Shown here: piece by piece, positions 57,164 to 64,000 of the stretch
How the letters are laid out: each line of letters starts with the position of its first letter
Position numbering within the stretch: position 1 is the first letter of the stretch
Assembly (NCBI GenBank): GCA_021372295.1
Contig: JAJFUS010000039.1
Coordinates: 57,746-121,745, forward strand
DNA: 64,000 nucleotides
Direction of reading: 5' to 3'
Source of the DNA: a bacterium
Lineage (GTDB): Bacteria > Armatimonadota > UBA5829
The notes under the pieces: model-generated
Told to the model about the DNA's origin: nothing
Database searches by the model: none
Seen by the model: only the letters and a program-made list of their open reading frames with translations
Position numbers and translations under genes: made by a program

Positions 57164-57179
57164 GTAACAGCCACGAAAC
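57164..57179 (+). promoter_or_regulatory. Candidate GlnR box
   Basis: GTAAC (57164-57168), 6 bp, GAAAC (57175-57179). This exactly matches the gTnAC-n6-GaAAc half-operator of actinobacterial GlnR. It lies 12 bp upstream of a TATACT -10 (57191-57196) that lacks a good -35. Another isolated GAAAC is at 57142-57146. The genes downstream are a GlnR-like regulator and glnA. Confidence 0.45.
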
Positions 57180-57215
57180 ATCGCTTCGCCTATACTGTTA
57201 TTAACATAGAGAGGA

Positions 57216-57290
57216 ATGTATCTCCGAGTCCTGCAGGCTCATCAGAAGTTTCATGATTCGGAGACTCAGATTGGGAGTCGGCTGTACTAA
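57216..57290 (+). CDS. Possible 24-codon leader ORF upstream of the glnA regulator
   Basis: ATG 57216 follows GAGAGGA directly and opens 24 codons (MYLRVLQAHQKFHDSETQIG...) to TAA 57288. The same stretch forms a hairpin: CTCCGAGTC (57222-57230) against GATTCGGAG (57255-57263). It may be a leader peptide or simply a structured 5' region. No family is known. Confidence 0.2.
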   Translation: MYLRVLQAHQKFHDSETQIGSRLY

Positions 57291-57308
57291 ATCCACAACG
57301 CCATTTGC

Positions 57309-57338
57309 TGGACACAAGATATGGTTCACGTATATAAT
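57309..57338 (+). promoter_or_regulatory. Candidate promoter of the regulator-glnA operon
   Basis: TGGACA (57309-57314), 18 bp, TATAAT (57333-57338). Its position inside the first codons of the longer frame argues for the downstream start ATG 57375. It may work beside the GlnR-box promoter near 57191. Confidence 0.5.
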
Positions 57339-57374
57339 GATTCTGATAGAGCAATTAAGCTCCTGAAAAAGACT

Positions 57375-58043
57375 ATGCCCAGAATACTTGTTCTAGGAAC
57401 AAACGAACGAGACTTGTCTCCTCTGGCCGCCTCAGTCGCCGGACTGAGCCACTTTGTCACGTCTGCATGGGATCTGGACTCACTGTCTGATGCCGTCGCC
57501 AATGGCAGCCCTGAGGTCGTGATAATGGACATGCGCAGCGGCAAAGGTTCGCTGCCGCATGCGAAGGATTTGGTGGCAAACTACGATCAGGTGGCCGAAG
57601 CGCCACGGCTGGCTGTCGTAGAAGGCACTGACGATTCCGACCTGCAGTCTAAATACCTGGACGATTTCATTCTCTATCCTTATGAGGCATCTGAGCTGGC
57701 GCTGCGGCTTGGTCGATTGTTGTCTCGAAGCCAGACTGCTAAGAGTGGCAAACAAATTACCGCGGACGGCCTCGTAATCGACACCGAAAGCTTTGAAGTT
57801 ACGGTGGACGGCAGACAGCTCGCGCTCACATTCAAAGAGTTTGAACTGCTCAGATTCCTGGCTGCGCATCCCGGCAGAGTCCACACACGCGAGGCGTTGC
57901 TTAATCAAGTATGGGGATACGAGTATTTCGGAGGGCTGCGCACGGTAGACGTCCACGTAAGACGCATACGAGCCAAACTTGGGATCAGGCACGATAATCT
58001 CATACAAACTGTGCATGGGGTCGGCTATAAGTTCGTGACATAG
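57375..58043 (+). CDS. Atypical OmpR-family regulator (GlnR-like) upstream of glnA
   Basis: 222 residues from ATG 57375 (the frame extends to 57321, but a promoter lies there). The receiver is degenerate: the first acidic pair is replaced by TNERD, Asp52 (VIMDMRSG) is kept, and the conserved Lys-Pro is Tyr-Pro (LYPYE). The C-terminal winged helix is standard OmpR type (ALTFKEFELLRFLAAHPGRVHTREALLNQVWG, VDVHVRRIRAKLG). An unpaired, phosphorylation-poor OmpR regulator next to glnA is the pattern of actinobacterial GlnR, the nitrogen regulator. No kinase is nearby. It precedes glnA by 15 bp. Confidence 0.8.
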   Translation: MPRILVLGTNERDLSPLAASVAGLSHFVTSAWDLDSLSDAVANGSPEVVIMDMRSGKGSLPHAKDLVANYDQVAEAPRLAVVEGTDDSDLQSKYLDDFILYPYEASELALRLGRLLSRSQTAKSGKQITADGLVIDTESFEVTVDGRQLALTFKEFELLRFLAAHPGRVHTREALLNQVWGYEYFGGLRTVDVHVRRIRAKLGIRHDNLIQTVHGVGYKFVT

Positions 58044-58058
58044 CCCGGAGGTGAAGAA

Positions 58059-59387
58059 ATGTCCGATGTAGGCAAAGAATGGGTCTTAAAAGAGTGCAAA
58101 GACAAGGGTGTCGAGTTCATCAGGCTCTGGTTCACCGACATCCTCGGGCAGATGAAAAGTTTCGCGATCACCATCGAGGAGCTTGAAAGCGCACTGGACG
58201 AAGGCATGGGCTTCGACGGATCGTCGATCACCGGCTACCAGGACATTCAGGAAAGCGATATGATCGCTATGCCGGATCCGTCCACATTTACTCTGCTGCC
58301 GTGGAGACCGTCGGACAAGTCGGTGGCGAAGATGTTTTGCGACGTTATGACCCCGGACGGCGAACCTTATGTCGGCGACCCTCGCTATATACTCAAGCGC
58401 GCGATGAAGAAAGCCCAGGACATGGGTTTCTCGTTTTACGTGGGGCCGGAGCTGGAGTATTTCTACTTCAAGAACAGCTCAGGCACGGAAACTCTCGACT
58501 CAGGCGGCTACTTCGACCTGACTCCGCTGGACGTGGCATCGTCACTCAGGCGCGACACAATACTCGTGCTCAAGGAGATGGGCATATCGGTGGAATACAG
58601 CCATCACGAGGTCGCACCAAGTCAGCATGAGATCGACCTGCGCTATGACGACGCCCTCACAATGGCCGATTCGGCGATGACTTATAGGCTCGTTGTGAAA
58701 GAAATCGCGCACGAGCACGGCGTGTACGCGACTTTCATGCCCAAACCCATATTCGGCGAAAACGGCAGTGGCATGCACACACATCAATCGTTGTTCAAGG
58801 GCGGCAGTAACGCATTTTTCGACGCGAGCGACCCGAATCTGCTCTCCGACATTGCGAAAAGCTACATCGCTGGCCTCTTGAAGCATGCAAAAGAGATGTC
58901 GCTGATCCTTGCGCAGTGGGTCAACTCATACAAGCGTCTGGTTCCCGGCTATGAAGCGCCCGTGTATATCGCGTGGTCGCAGCGCAACAGGTCGGCTCTG
59001 GTACGAGTGCCGCTCTACAAGCCCGGCAAGGAAGTGGCAACTCGCGCCGAGCTTCGCTGTCCCGATCCGGCATGCAACCCGTATCTAGCCTTTGCGGTGA
59101 TGCTGATGGCCGGTCTGAAGGGCATAGAACACAAGTACGAACTGCCCGATGAAATGACCGAAAACCTCTACGAACTGACCGAGGAGGAGCGTAAAGAACG
59201 CGGTATTGAGAGCCTGCCGGGCAGTTTGGGAGAGGCTATTGCCGCCGCTGAGCACAGCGAACTGGTTCGCGAAACTCTCGGGGACCACGCATTCGAGCGA
59301 TTAATCTGGAACAAGAAGCAGGAGTGGAACGAGTTCCGGGTGCAGGTTACGCCTTGGGAACTGGAGAGGTACCTGCCGGTGCTGTGA
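58059..59387 (+). CDS. glnA: Glutamine synthetase type I
   Basis: 442 residues, the shorter GSI-alpha-like length. Motifs: MGFDGSSITGYQDIQESD, GPELEYFYF, EVAPSQHEIDLRY, MPKPIFGENGSGMHTHQS and NRSALVRVP. The late loop reads ENLYELTEEE, at the place of the adenylylated Tyr of GSI-beta, but the beta-specific insertion seems absent. It makes glutamine from glutamate, ammonia and ATP. GGAGGTGAAGAA precedes ATG 58059. It is co-transcribed with the GlnR-like gene. Confidence 0.97.
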   Translation: MSDVGKEWVLKECKDKGVEFIRLWFTDILGQMKSFAITIEELESALDEGMGFDGSSITGYQDIQESDMIAMPDPSTFTLLPWRPSDKSVAKMFCDVMTPDGEPYVGDPRYILKRAMKKAQDMGFSFYVGPELEYFYFKNSSGTETLDSGGYFDLTPLDVASSLRRDTILVLKEMGISVEYSHHEVAPSQHEIDLRYDDALTMADSAMTYRLVVKEIAHEHGVYATFMPKPIFGENGSGMHTHQSLFKGGSNAFFDASDPNLLSDIAKSYIAGLLKHAKEMSLILAQWVNSYKRLVPGYEAPVYIAWSQRNRSALVRVPLYKPGKEVATRAELRCPDPACNPYLAFAVMLMAGLKGIEHKYELPDEMTENLYELTEEERKERGIESLPGSLGEAIAAAEHSELVRETLGDHAFERLIWNKKQEWNEFRVQVTPWELERYLPVL

Positions 59388-59412
59388 GCTGAGCTTAACG
59401 AGGTAATTCCCC

Positions 59413-59997
59413 TTGCCCAAACATGACATAATACTCGCCTCCGCCTCACCACGGCGCGAGGAATTGCTGTCCCTGATCTTCAAGGAGTTCTGGGTAGTCC
59501 CAAGCAAATTCGATGAATCTAAAGTGCCCGGCGATCTGTCACCGGCTGAGCAAGTCGTTCACTCGTCTCTCATGAAAGCGCGGGATGTGTCACAGGACAA
59601 CCCGAAATCGCTTGTTATAGGGGCGGACACTGTGGTGGTGGTCGATGAAGAAATCCTGGGCAAACCCCGCGACAGGTCTGATGCCGCCCGCATGTTAAAG
59701 CTACTCAGCGGACGAACGCATCAGGTCTATACAGGAATAACGGTGATCTTTCGAGGCAAAGAACACAGCGGCTTCGAGTGCACAGACGTAACATTCAGCG
59801 GGCTCACCGACGAAGTCATCTCGCGATACATATCCAGCGGCGAACCTATGGATAAGGCAGGCGCTTACGCAATCCAGGGTAGAGGCGCAGTGCTGATAGA
59901 ATCGATAAACGGATGCTACTTCAACGTAGTCGGTCTGCCGGTGCACAAACTGAGCGCAATCCTGGCGGAACTGGGAATGCCTCCACTCACCGACTAA
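59413..59997 (+). CDS. maf: Maf-like nucleoside triphosphate pyrophosphatase
   Basis: 194 residues from TTG 59413 (GAGG upstream). SASPRREELL at the N terminus, SSLMKARDV, IGADTVVVVDEEILGKP and GRTHQVYTGI are the conserved Maf/ITPase-like motifs. The protein hydrolyses non-canonical or modified nucleoside triphosphates such as m5UTP or dTTP-like substrates. It lies 25 bp after glnA and is convergent with cheB. Confidence 0.95.
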   Translation: MPKHDIILASASPRREELLSLIFKEFWVVPSKFDESKVPGDLSPAEQVVHSSLMKARDVSQDNPKSLVIGADTVVVVDEEILGKPRDRSDAARMLKLLSGRTHQVYTGITVIFRGKEHSGFECTDVTFSGLTDEVISRYISSGEPMDKAGAYAIQGRGAVLIESINGCYFNVVGLPVHKLSAILAELGMPPLTD

Positions 59998-60021
59998 AGG
60001 CTCGAATCGCGGCGAAAACAG

Positions 60022-61107
60022 CTATCTCGCTTTTTTGCGCACGGACTGCTGCACTTTGAAGACGGCCGCATAAACCGCATCGGCAATCTGTTCGAGTGGA
60101 GCGACGACATCCACAGCGCCGGTCTCTATCGCGGCCCTCGGCATGCCGTAGACCACGCAGCTCGACTCATGTTCGGCTATGGCAACCCCTCCGGCTTGCT
60201 TAATCAGCTTAGTGCCGTTGGCTCCATCCCGACCCATTCCCGTGAGCACAACCCCTATCAACCTGCGGCCGAATACAGGGACGGCGGAGACCATAGTGAC
60301 GTCCGCCGATGGCCTGACTCCCCACAGCGGCGGGTCGGACGTGACGTGAATGTTGCCGAGTTGATCGAAGACCGTATGATAGCCCGCCTTTGCAAAAACC
60401 ACGTCGCCCGGATGCAAACTGTCGCCTTCGGCGCTTTCTCGCACGTTAAGATCGGTGACCGTGTCCAAATCGCGAGCCAGAGGCCCACTAAAACCAGCAG
60501 GCAGGTGCTGCACTATCAAGTATGCCACTCCCGCAGCGTTGGTGAGAGCCGGAACGAGTGTCCGAAGCGCTCTGGGACCGCCCGTGGAAGAGGCGATTAT
60601 AACGATGGGAAATTTGTTTCCAACCGTCGCCCCACTGTCCACAATGCGACGCAAAGCGGGGCGAGCAGCCGGATGCTTAAGGAGCGAAACGTTCACTTTG
60701 GCGGCAGCAAGAACCATGGCAATGAGTTCTTCAGCCTGGGCTTTCAACCCAATTGCCTGACTGCCGTCAGGCTTCGCCATGACATCAACAGCACCCAATC
60801 TTAGAGCCTGAATGCTCTCGTTGGCCCCCTTGGTTGTAAGGGAACTGAGCATCACAACAGGCGTCGGGTTATCCTGCATCAATTGGCGAAGCATGTCGAG
60901 ACCGTTGAGCCTCGGCATTTCTATATCGAGAGTTATTACGTCTGGTTTGAGTTTATCGGCCATAGCCAGCGCTTCAACGCCATTACTAGCCGCGCCAACG
61001 ACCTCGATATCCCGCGAACTGTTCAGAATATCAGTCGTAACCCTCCTGGCGAAGACAGAATCGTCTACCACCAGGACCCTCTTCTTGACGGGAAATAAGC
61101 CAGACAT
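60022..61107 (-). CDS. cheB: Chemotaxis methylesterase/glutamine deamidase CheB
   Basis: 361 residues. The receiver (about 8-130) has DDSV and Asp61 (ITLDIEMPRLNG). The methylesterase domain (about 165-355) has catalytic Ser in IASSTGGPRAL, His in QHLPAGFSGPLARDL and Asp in GMGRDGANG. It removes methyl groups from chemoreceptors when phosphorylated by CheA. It is last in the cheY-cheX-fliM-cheC-cheD-cheB operon; cheA and cheR are not in the window. Confidence 0.97.
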   Translation of the reverse strand: MSGLFPVKKRVLVVDDSVFARRVTTDILNSSRDIEVVGAASNGVEALAMADKLKPDVITLDIEMPRLNGLDMLRQLMQDNPTPVVMLSSLTTKGANESIQALRLGAVDVMAKPDGSQAIGLKAQAEELIAMVLAAAKVNVSLLKHPAARPALRRIVDSGATVGNKFPIVIIASSTGGPRALRTLVPALTNAAGVAYLIVQHLPAGFSGPLARDLDTVTDLNVRESAEGDSLHPGDVVFAKAGYHTVFDQLGNIHVTSDPPLWGVRPSADVTMVSAVPVFGRRLIGVVLTGMGRDGANGTKLIKQAGGVAIAEHESSCVVYGMPRAAIETGAVDVVAPLEQIADAVYAAVFKVQQSVRKKAR

Positions 61108-61123
61108 CTCTTCTTACTACCAT

Positions 61124-61621
61124 TTAAGACAAGAAATTCGCAAGCAACTTTCCTTCATTACCAGCTTGCTTCACCATAATACATCCGGTGGTTGCGTCCA
61201 TAGTCAGGGTCCTGCCGGACTTACCACCAATATCCTCAGCGACTAGCTTCAGCCTCGCCTGAACTAACATCTGCTTGACACCCTCAGCATTGCGCTTGCC
61301 TACATCCAACTTGCTGTCTGATCCATCGAACGTAAACAACTGCGCTCCTCCGGCAATCGCGACGCGCATTCTGTATTGAACGGCCCCGCGAGCAAGCATC
61401 TCCTTGAGCACATATGGGACAGCCGTATCGGCATATTTGCCGGGCTCAGGCGTATCCGGTGATTTGGCCTGGGGCAACACAACGTGAGCCATACACGCCA
61501 ACTTCAACTGCGGATCAAAAACACAAAGCCCTATGCATGAACCAAGCCCCAAGGCTCGGAGTTCAGTTAATCCGGGTCGGGAAAACACGACCTCGCCCAT
61601 TCTGGCAATACCGTCATCCAA
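61124..61621 (-). CDS. cheD: Chemoreceptor glutamine deamidase CheD
   Basis: 165 residues from TTG 61621, one base after the cheC stop. Catalytic Cys29 is in GLGSCIGLCVFD and His46 in MAHVVLPQ. Conserved RVAIAGGAQLF and VGKRNAEG follow. CheD deamidates receptor glutamines and is normally regulated by binding CheC, whose gene lies directly upstream. Confidence 0.96.
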   Translation of the reverse strand: MDDGIARMGEVVFSRPGLTELRALGLGSCIGLCVFDPQLKLACMAHVVLPQAKSPDTPEPGKYADTAVPYVLKEMLARGAVQYRMRVAIAGGAQLFTFDGSDSKLDVGKRNAEGVKQMLVQARLKLVAEDIGGKSGRTLTMDATTGCIMVKQAGNEGKLLANFLS

Positions 61622-61622
61622 A

Positions 61623-62228
61623 TTAGGCTGCCTCCTCTACCGGCGCTGAGACTAGTTCGGGTATATACATGAAGAATCCGCGCAGCGAACGCTTTGCCCC
61701 CGCGAATTTCGTCACGACACTGATGGTATCCTCTTCAAAACAACCGGTGTTGAGCAAAACACTGTCTATCACCGCAGCCGCCATGTCTATCGCCAGACTG
61801 GGAGGACTCGGCAGCAGCACGCATCTGTAAAAATCGGAAAACGCACCCAGATAAGAAGCCGTCACGATATTGCCCACTTCCTGCAAGACGGACATCTCCA
61901 TATCGTCAACGTGTTTGGTCGATCCCAAAGGCGATCCGGTAATCATATCGACAAGCAGAAGCGCGCTTTCGTAAGGAAAGATCAGCAATGCGTGTCCGGG
62001 CATTTCTCCACTAACGCCGATGTAGACCCCGATCATAAGATCCTCAGGATTTCCTGCGACCTCCGAGAGCCTGGATGTCGGCGCAATACCGGCCGAGATT
62101 ACTTCCAGCCTGATGGCGCTGGCAGACATGGTCTTCAGCGACTCTCCGGCCTTTTTTACACCGGACTTCGCGACTGTAAGGAAACTACTCAACGCATCAT
62201 CGTTTTTCTTATCTTTTGACGCAACCAT
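61623..62228 (-). CDS. cheC: CheY-P phosphatase CheC
   Basis: 201 residues. One CheC/FliY phosphatase helix with the E-x2-N active site is clear in LQEVGNIVTASYLGAF (about 117-132). The N-terminal helix, which in standard CheC carries a second E-x2-N, reads FLTVAKSGVKKAGESLKTM here and lacks it. It is therefore a one-site CheC-like protein. It probably dephosphorylates CheY-P and controls CheD. ATG 62228 is followed, upstream, by a short repetitive gap before fliM. Confidence 0.88.
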   Translation of the reverse strand: MVASKDKKNDDALSSFLTVAKSGVKKAGESLKTMSASAIRLEVISAGIAPTSRLSEVAGNPEDLMIGVYIGVSGEMPGHALLIFPYESALLLVDMITGSPLGSTKHVDDMEMSVLQEVGNIVTASYLGAFSDFYRCVLLPSPPSLAIDMAAAVIDSVLLNTGCFEEDTISVVTKFAGAKRSLRGFFMYIPELVSAPVEEAA

Positions 62229-62251
62229 TTTATATTCTCCCGCAGTTAAAA

Positions 62252-62279
62252 GTTGGAGATTAGAGGTTGGAGGTTAGAA
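62252..62279 (-). repeat. Two 14-bp direct repeats before cheC
   Basis: GTTGGAGATTAGAG (62252-62265) is followed directly by GTTGGAGGTTAGAA (62266-62279), with 12 of 14 bases identical. A TCCAAC at 62281 can pair with the second GTTGGA. The repeat sits in the fliM-cheC gap on the operon's template side. Confidence 0.6.
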
Positions 62280-62310
62280 ATCCAACTTCGAAGCCTCCAT
62301 AGCTCTCTTA

Positions 62311-63285
62311 TCAGGCGTCGGATTGTTCCGCCGCCGCCGCGATTTTCACCGCAAGGTTCTTACCGAACAGCCCCAGCGGCCCCAGGAAAGCAGGCACGTT
62401 CTCTATCCAGAACTCCGCCAGGCCATCCTCTTTTGTGGGCAGCTGGATGAGGTCTCCGATCTCCAGATCGGCAACCTCTCCAACCGAAAGCGTGGTTCTG
62501 CCCAAAACCGCGCGACATTCGACCACGACTTCCTCGAAAGATTTCATCAGCGCAGGATCTGTCTTTTCATGACCTTTGCCGGTCGCATTCAACGTTCTGC
62601 CTGCGCTGAGCGCGGGAAGCACAGGCTCGATTGCCGATGCTGGCAGACAAACACTCATCATACTCACATTCTCGCCTACGCTGACCTCGTACCCGCATAC
62701 CAATACAGCCTCCGAAGGAAGCAGCGTCTGGCGCATGCTGGATTCGGTCGTCATACTCATTATTTCATACTCCAGCCCAACACACCACGACCATGCTTCG
62801 ACATACTTACGCAAGGCAAGATCAACAACCGGTTTGATAATTGCTTTATCAACCTCCGATATCGACACTGCAGCCGCCGGAGGAGCCGACCCACCAGCCA
62901 GCATATCGACACATATCGACACCAAATGAGGATTAAATTCAAATATGGCTGTCGCTGTCAGAGGCGTCAGATCGACCTCAACAAACAGTGTGCTGTCGGG
63001 AACTGAAGAGCAATACTCGCGATATGTCAACTGATCCAGCGCCAGCAAATCGGCGCGCGTCTGGACTCGCATCATAGAGGCGAGAGCCGATGCAAACGAT
63101 GCTCCATGTTTTGAATGAATGGAATTCAACGCGCGCAAGTGCTCTTTTGAAAACTTGTCAGGCCGAGCGAAGTCGTACAGACGCACCTGCTTCTCGGGAG
63201 CATTCGTCCCTTCGTCTTCTCCACCAGTCGACTTGAATGCCTCCATCAGAGCATTTATTTCATCTTGGTTCAGTACATCAGCCAT
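62311..63285 (-). CDS. fliM: Flagellar motor switch protein FliM
   Basis: 324 residues. The N-terminal CheY-P-binding peptide VLNQDEINALMEAF is followed by the FliM middle domain (RLYDFARPDKFSKEHLRALNSIHSKHG, RADLLALDQLTYREYCSSVPDST). A C-terminal SpoA-like domain (about 255-320; CRAVLGRTTLSVGEVADLEIGDLIQL) is also present. It forms the C-ring switch that reverses flagellar rotation. fliN is not visible in the window; cheC and cheX flank it. Confidence 0.96.
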   Translation of the reverse strand: MADVLNQDEINALMEAFKSTGGEDEGTNAPEKQVRLYDFARPDKFSKEHLRALNSIHSKHGASFASALASMMRVQTRADLLALDQLTYREYCSSVPDSTLFVEVDLTPLTATAIFEFNPHLVSICVDMLAGGSAPPAAAVSISEVDKAIIKPVVDLALRKYVEAWSWCVGLEYEIMSMTTESSMRQTLLPSEAVLVCGYEVSVGENVSMMSVCLPASAIEPVLPALSAGRTLNATGKGHEKTDPALMKSFEEVVVECRAVLGRTTLSVGEVADLEIGDLIQLPTKEDGLAEFWIENVPAFLGPLGLFGKNLAVKIAAAAEQSDA

Positions 63286-63314
63286 CTTGCATCTCTTCCC
63301 GGTTCATTCCCGAC

Positions 63315-63797
63315 TTATGCCGCCACTTCATTTTTTGCCGCAATCTCGGCCAGAGCCACGTTGACCTCAATAGGGCCAACATTTGTAATTACAGGCACTA
63401 CCAGCGCCGGAATCCGAGTAGACATCTCAACGTGAGTGCCTTTTATCACGGACGGCGGCGTAATATCGACATCATAGCCGTTGCGCGACAACGATGTGAT
63501 CGCGTTACCCGTAACCATATTGCCGAGTTCGCTGATCGCGCTCAAAGCCATATCGTCCAACCCGGCAACCGGGCTGCCGATCATTACCGAGGCGATTTTC
63601 TCTGAAGTCACCATAGACATACCGTAGAGCGCAACCCCTTCGACATTCCCATTGACGCCTGCCACAATTGTTACTTGTTGAGTTGTGAACGTACTCGTTC
63701 TGAGAGCTATCTGCCCGCGTGTGGGTCTCTCCCCCGTAAGGGTTTCCAACACACTGAATGCCGCGCTCACAAAAGGTTCAATGAATTCGACTTTCAT
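63315..63797 (-). CDS. cheX: CheX-type CheY-P phosphatase
   Basis: 160 residues. The CheC/CheX/FliY helix with E-x2-N is in LSAISELGNMVTGNAITSL (about 83-101), and the flanking ALYGMSMVTSEKIASVM is typical of CheX. It removes phosphate from CheY to end the chemotactic signal. It precedes fliM by 29 bp in the operon and follows the CheY end. Confidence 0.92.
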   Translation of the reverse strand: MKVEFIEPFVSAAFSVLETLTGERPTRGQIALRTSTFTTQQVTIVAGVNGNVEGVALYGMSMVTSEKIASVMIGSPVAGLDDMALSAISELGNMVTGNAITSLSRNGYDVDITPPSVIKGTHVEMSTRIPALVVPVITNVGPIEVNVALAEIAAKNEVAA

Positions 63798-63861
63798 CCA
63801 AGTAGTCTCCTATGCTTCTGCTCCCGGCCCCCATAGAGCTTCATGCACTATGCCCTCTTCC

Positions 63862-64000
63862 TTAGGCGGCGCCGATTGCTTTGCCTACACCCTCCAGAAC
63901 TCGTTCAGGTTGAAACGGTTTCACTATATAATCTTTGACCCCTGCCTTTATCGCATCAATGACAAGGTTTTGTTGTCCCAGAGCCGTGCACATCAGCACA
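63862..64000 (-). CDS. CheY-like receiver, partial at right edge
   Basis: The last 45 residues of a single-domain receiver: VLMCTALGQQNLVIDAIKAG, KDYIVKPFQPERVLEGV and end GAA. The conserved Thr (CTA) and the Lys-Pro-Phe are present. Stop TAA is at 63862-63864. Its position at the head of the chemotaxis operon favours CheY. The N terminus with the phospho-Asp is outside the window. Confidence 0.85.
   Translation of the reverse strand, partial: VLMCTALGQQNLVIDAIKAGVKDYIVKPFQPERVLEGVGKAIGAA

Noticed and set aside
57321..57374. Longer N terminus of the GlnR-like regulator
   Set aside because: It contains a TGGACA-N18-TATAAT promoter and the extra residues do not fit a receiver domain.
55692..57374. 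parS site or replication origin near the ParB-like gene
   Set aside because: No TGTTTCACGTGAAACA-like sequence and no DnaA-box cluster was seen in the flanks.
1..64000. CRISPR arrays, prophage, tRNA or rRNA genes
   Set aside because: No regularly spaced repeats, phage structural genes or tRNA cloverleaf signatures were recognised by eye; a tRNAscan/Infernal run would settle it.

Overview
This 64 kb window is a chromosomal segment of a free-living, flagellated, diderm bacterium. Several traits occur together. SepF and DivIVA (Terrabacteria-type division proteins) sit beside yggS and proC. There is an O-antigen-ligase-like membrane protein and a PEP-CTERM protein, both expected in an organism with an outer envelope. 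Menaquinone is made by the futalosine (mqn) route, and the glutamine synthetase is short and GSI-alpha-like. This mix is compatible with Armatimonadota or a related diderm Terrabacteria lineage. That placement is an inference from gene content, not a phylogenetic result.

Layout. Positions 1-7.9 kb form an accessory, visibly AT-richer segment. It holds the tail of an unknown Cys-rich protein, a class I methyltransferase, a B12-type radical SAM protein of the RiPP-maturation family, a tandem DUF3887-like membrane protein, an O-antigen-ligase-like protein, a secreted subtilisin and a decayed IS5-type transposase. From 7.9 to 22.6 kb lie mnmG, a YfiR-like / CHASE8 hybrid kinase / REC-GGDEF-EAL signalling operon, a divergent sugar-catabolic locus (TIM-barrel isomerase, Gfo/Idh/MocA oxidoreductase, ROK regulator) and a large PAS-GGDEF-EAL sensor. 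From 22.6 to 43.5 kb are mostly housekeeping genes: yjbQ-like, uvrA, motAB, nif3-like, radA, secA, a beta-propeller protein, prfB with its programmed frameshift, an MFS transporter, dtd, a TPR protein, an MBL hydrolase, a nitroreductase and gyrA. From 43.5 to 48.4 kb, on the minus strand, are a parvulin, a CPBP protease, divIVA, proC, sepF and yggS.

From 48.5 to 54.3 kb a tightly overlapped ubiD-ubiX-ubiA-mqnE-mqnA-mqnC operon encodes most of futalosine menaquinone synthesis, followed by a PEP-CTERM protein and an MTAP-like phosphorylase. From 55.8 to 60 kb are a ParB-like protein with C-terminal zinc-ribbon cysteines, an atypical OmpR-family regulator directly upstream of glnA, and maf. From 60 kb to the right edge a minus-strand chemotaxis/motor-switch operon runs cheY(partial)-cheX-fliM-cheC-cheD-cheB.

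The most interesting items are: the left-edge radical-SAM RiPP-type locus; the YfiR/CHASE8 module rewired to a phosphorelay; the GlnR-like regulator with an actinobacterial-type GlnR box upstream; the ParB protein with zinc ribbons; a structured-RNA candidate after prfB; an insertion in SecA; and -10 boxes placed so close to start codons that leaderless transcripts are likely for several genes. No CRISPR array, rRNA or tRNA gene was recognised. All family names come from reading motifs; no database search was run.
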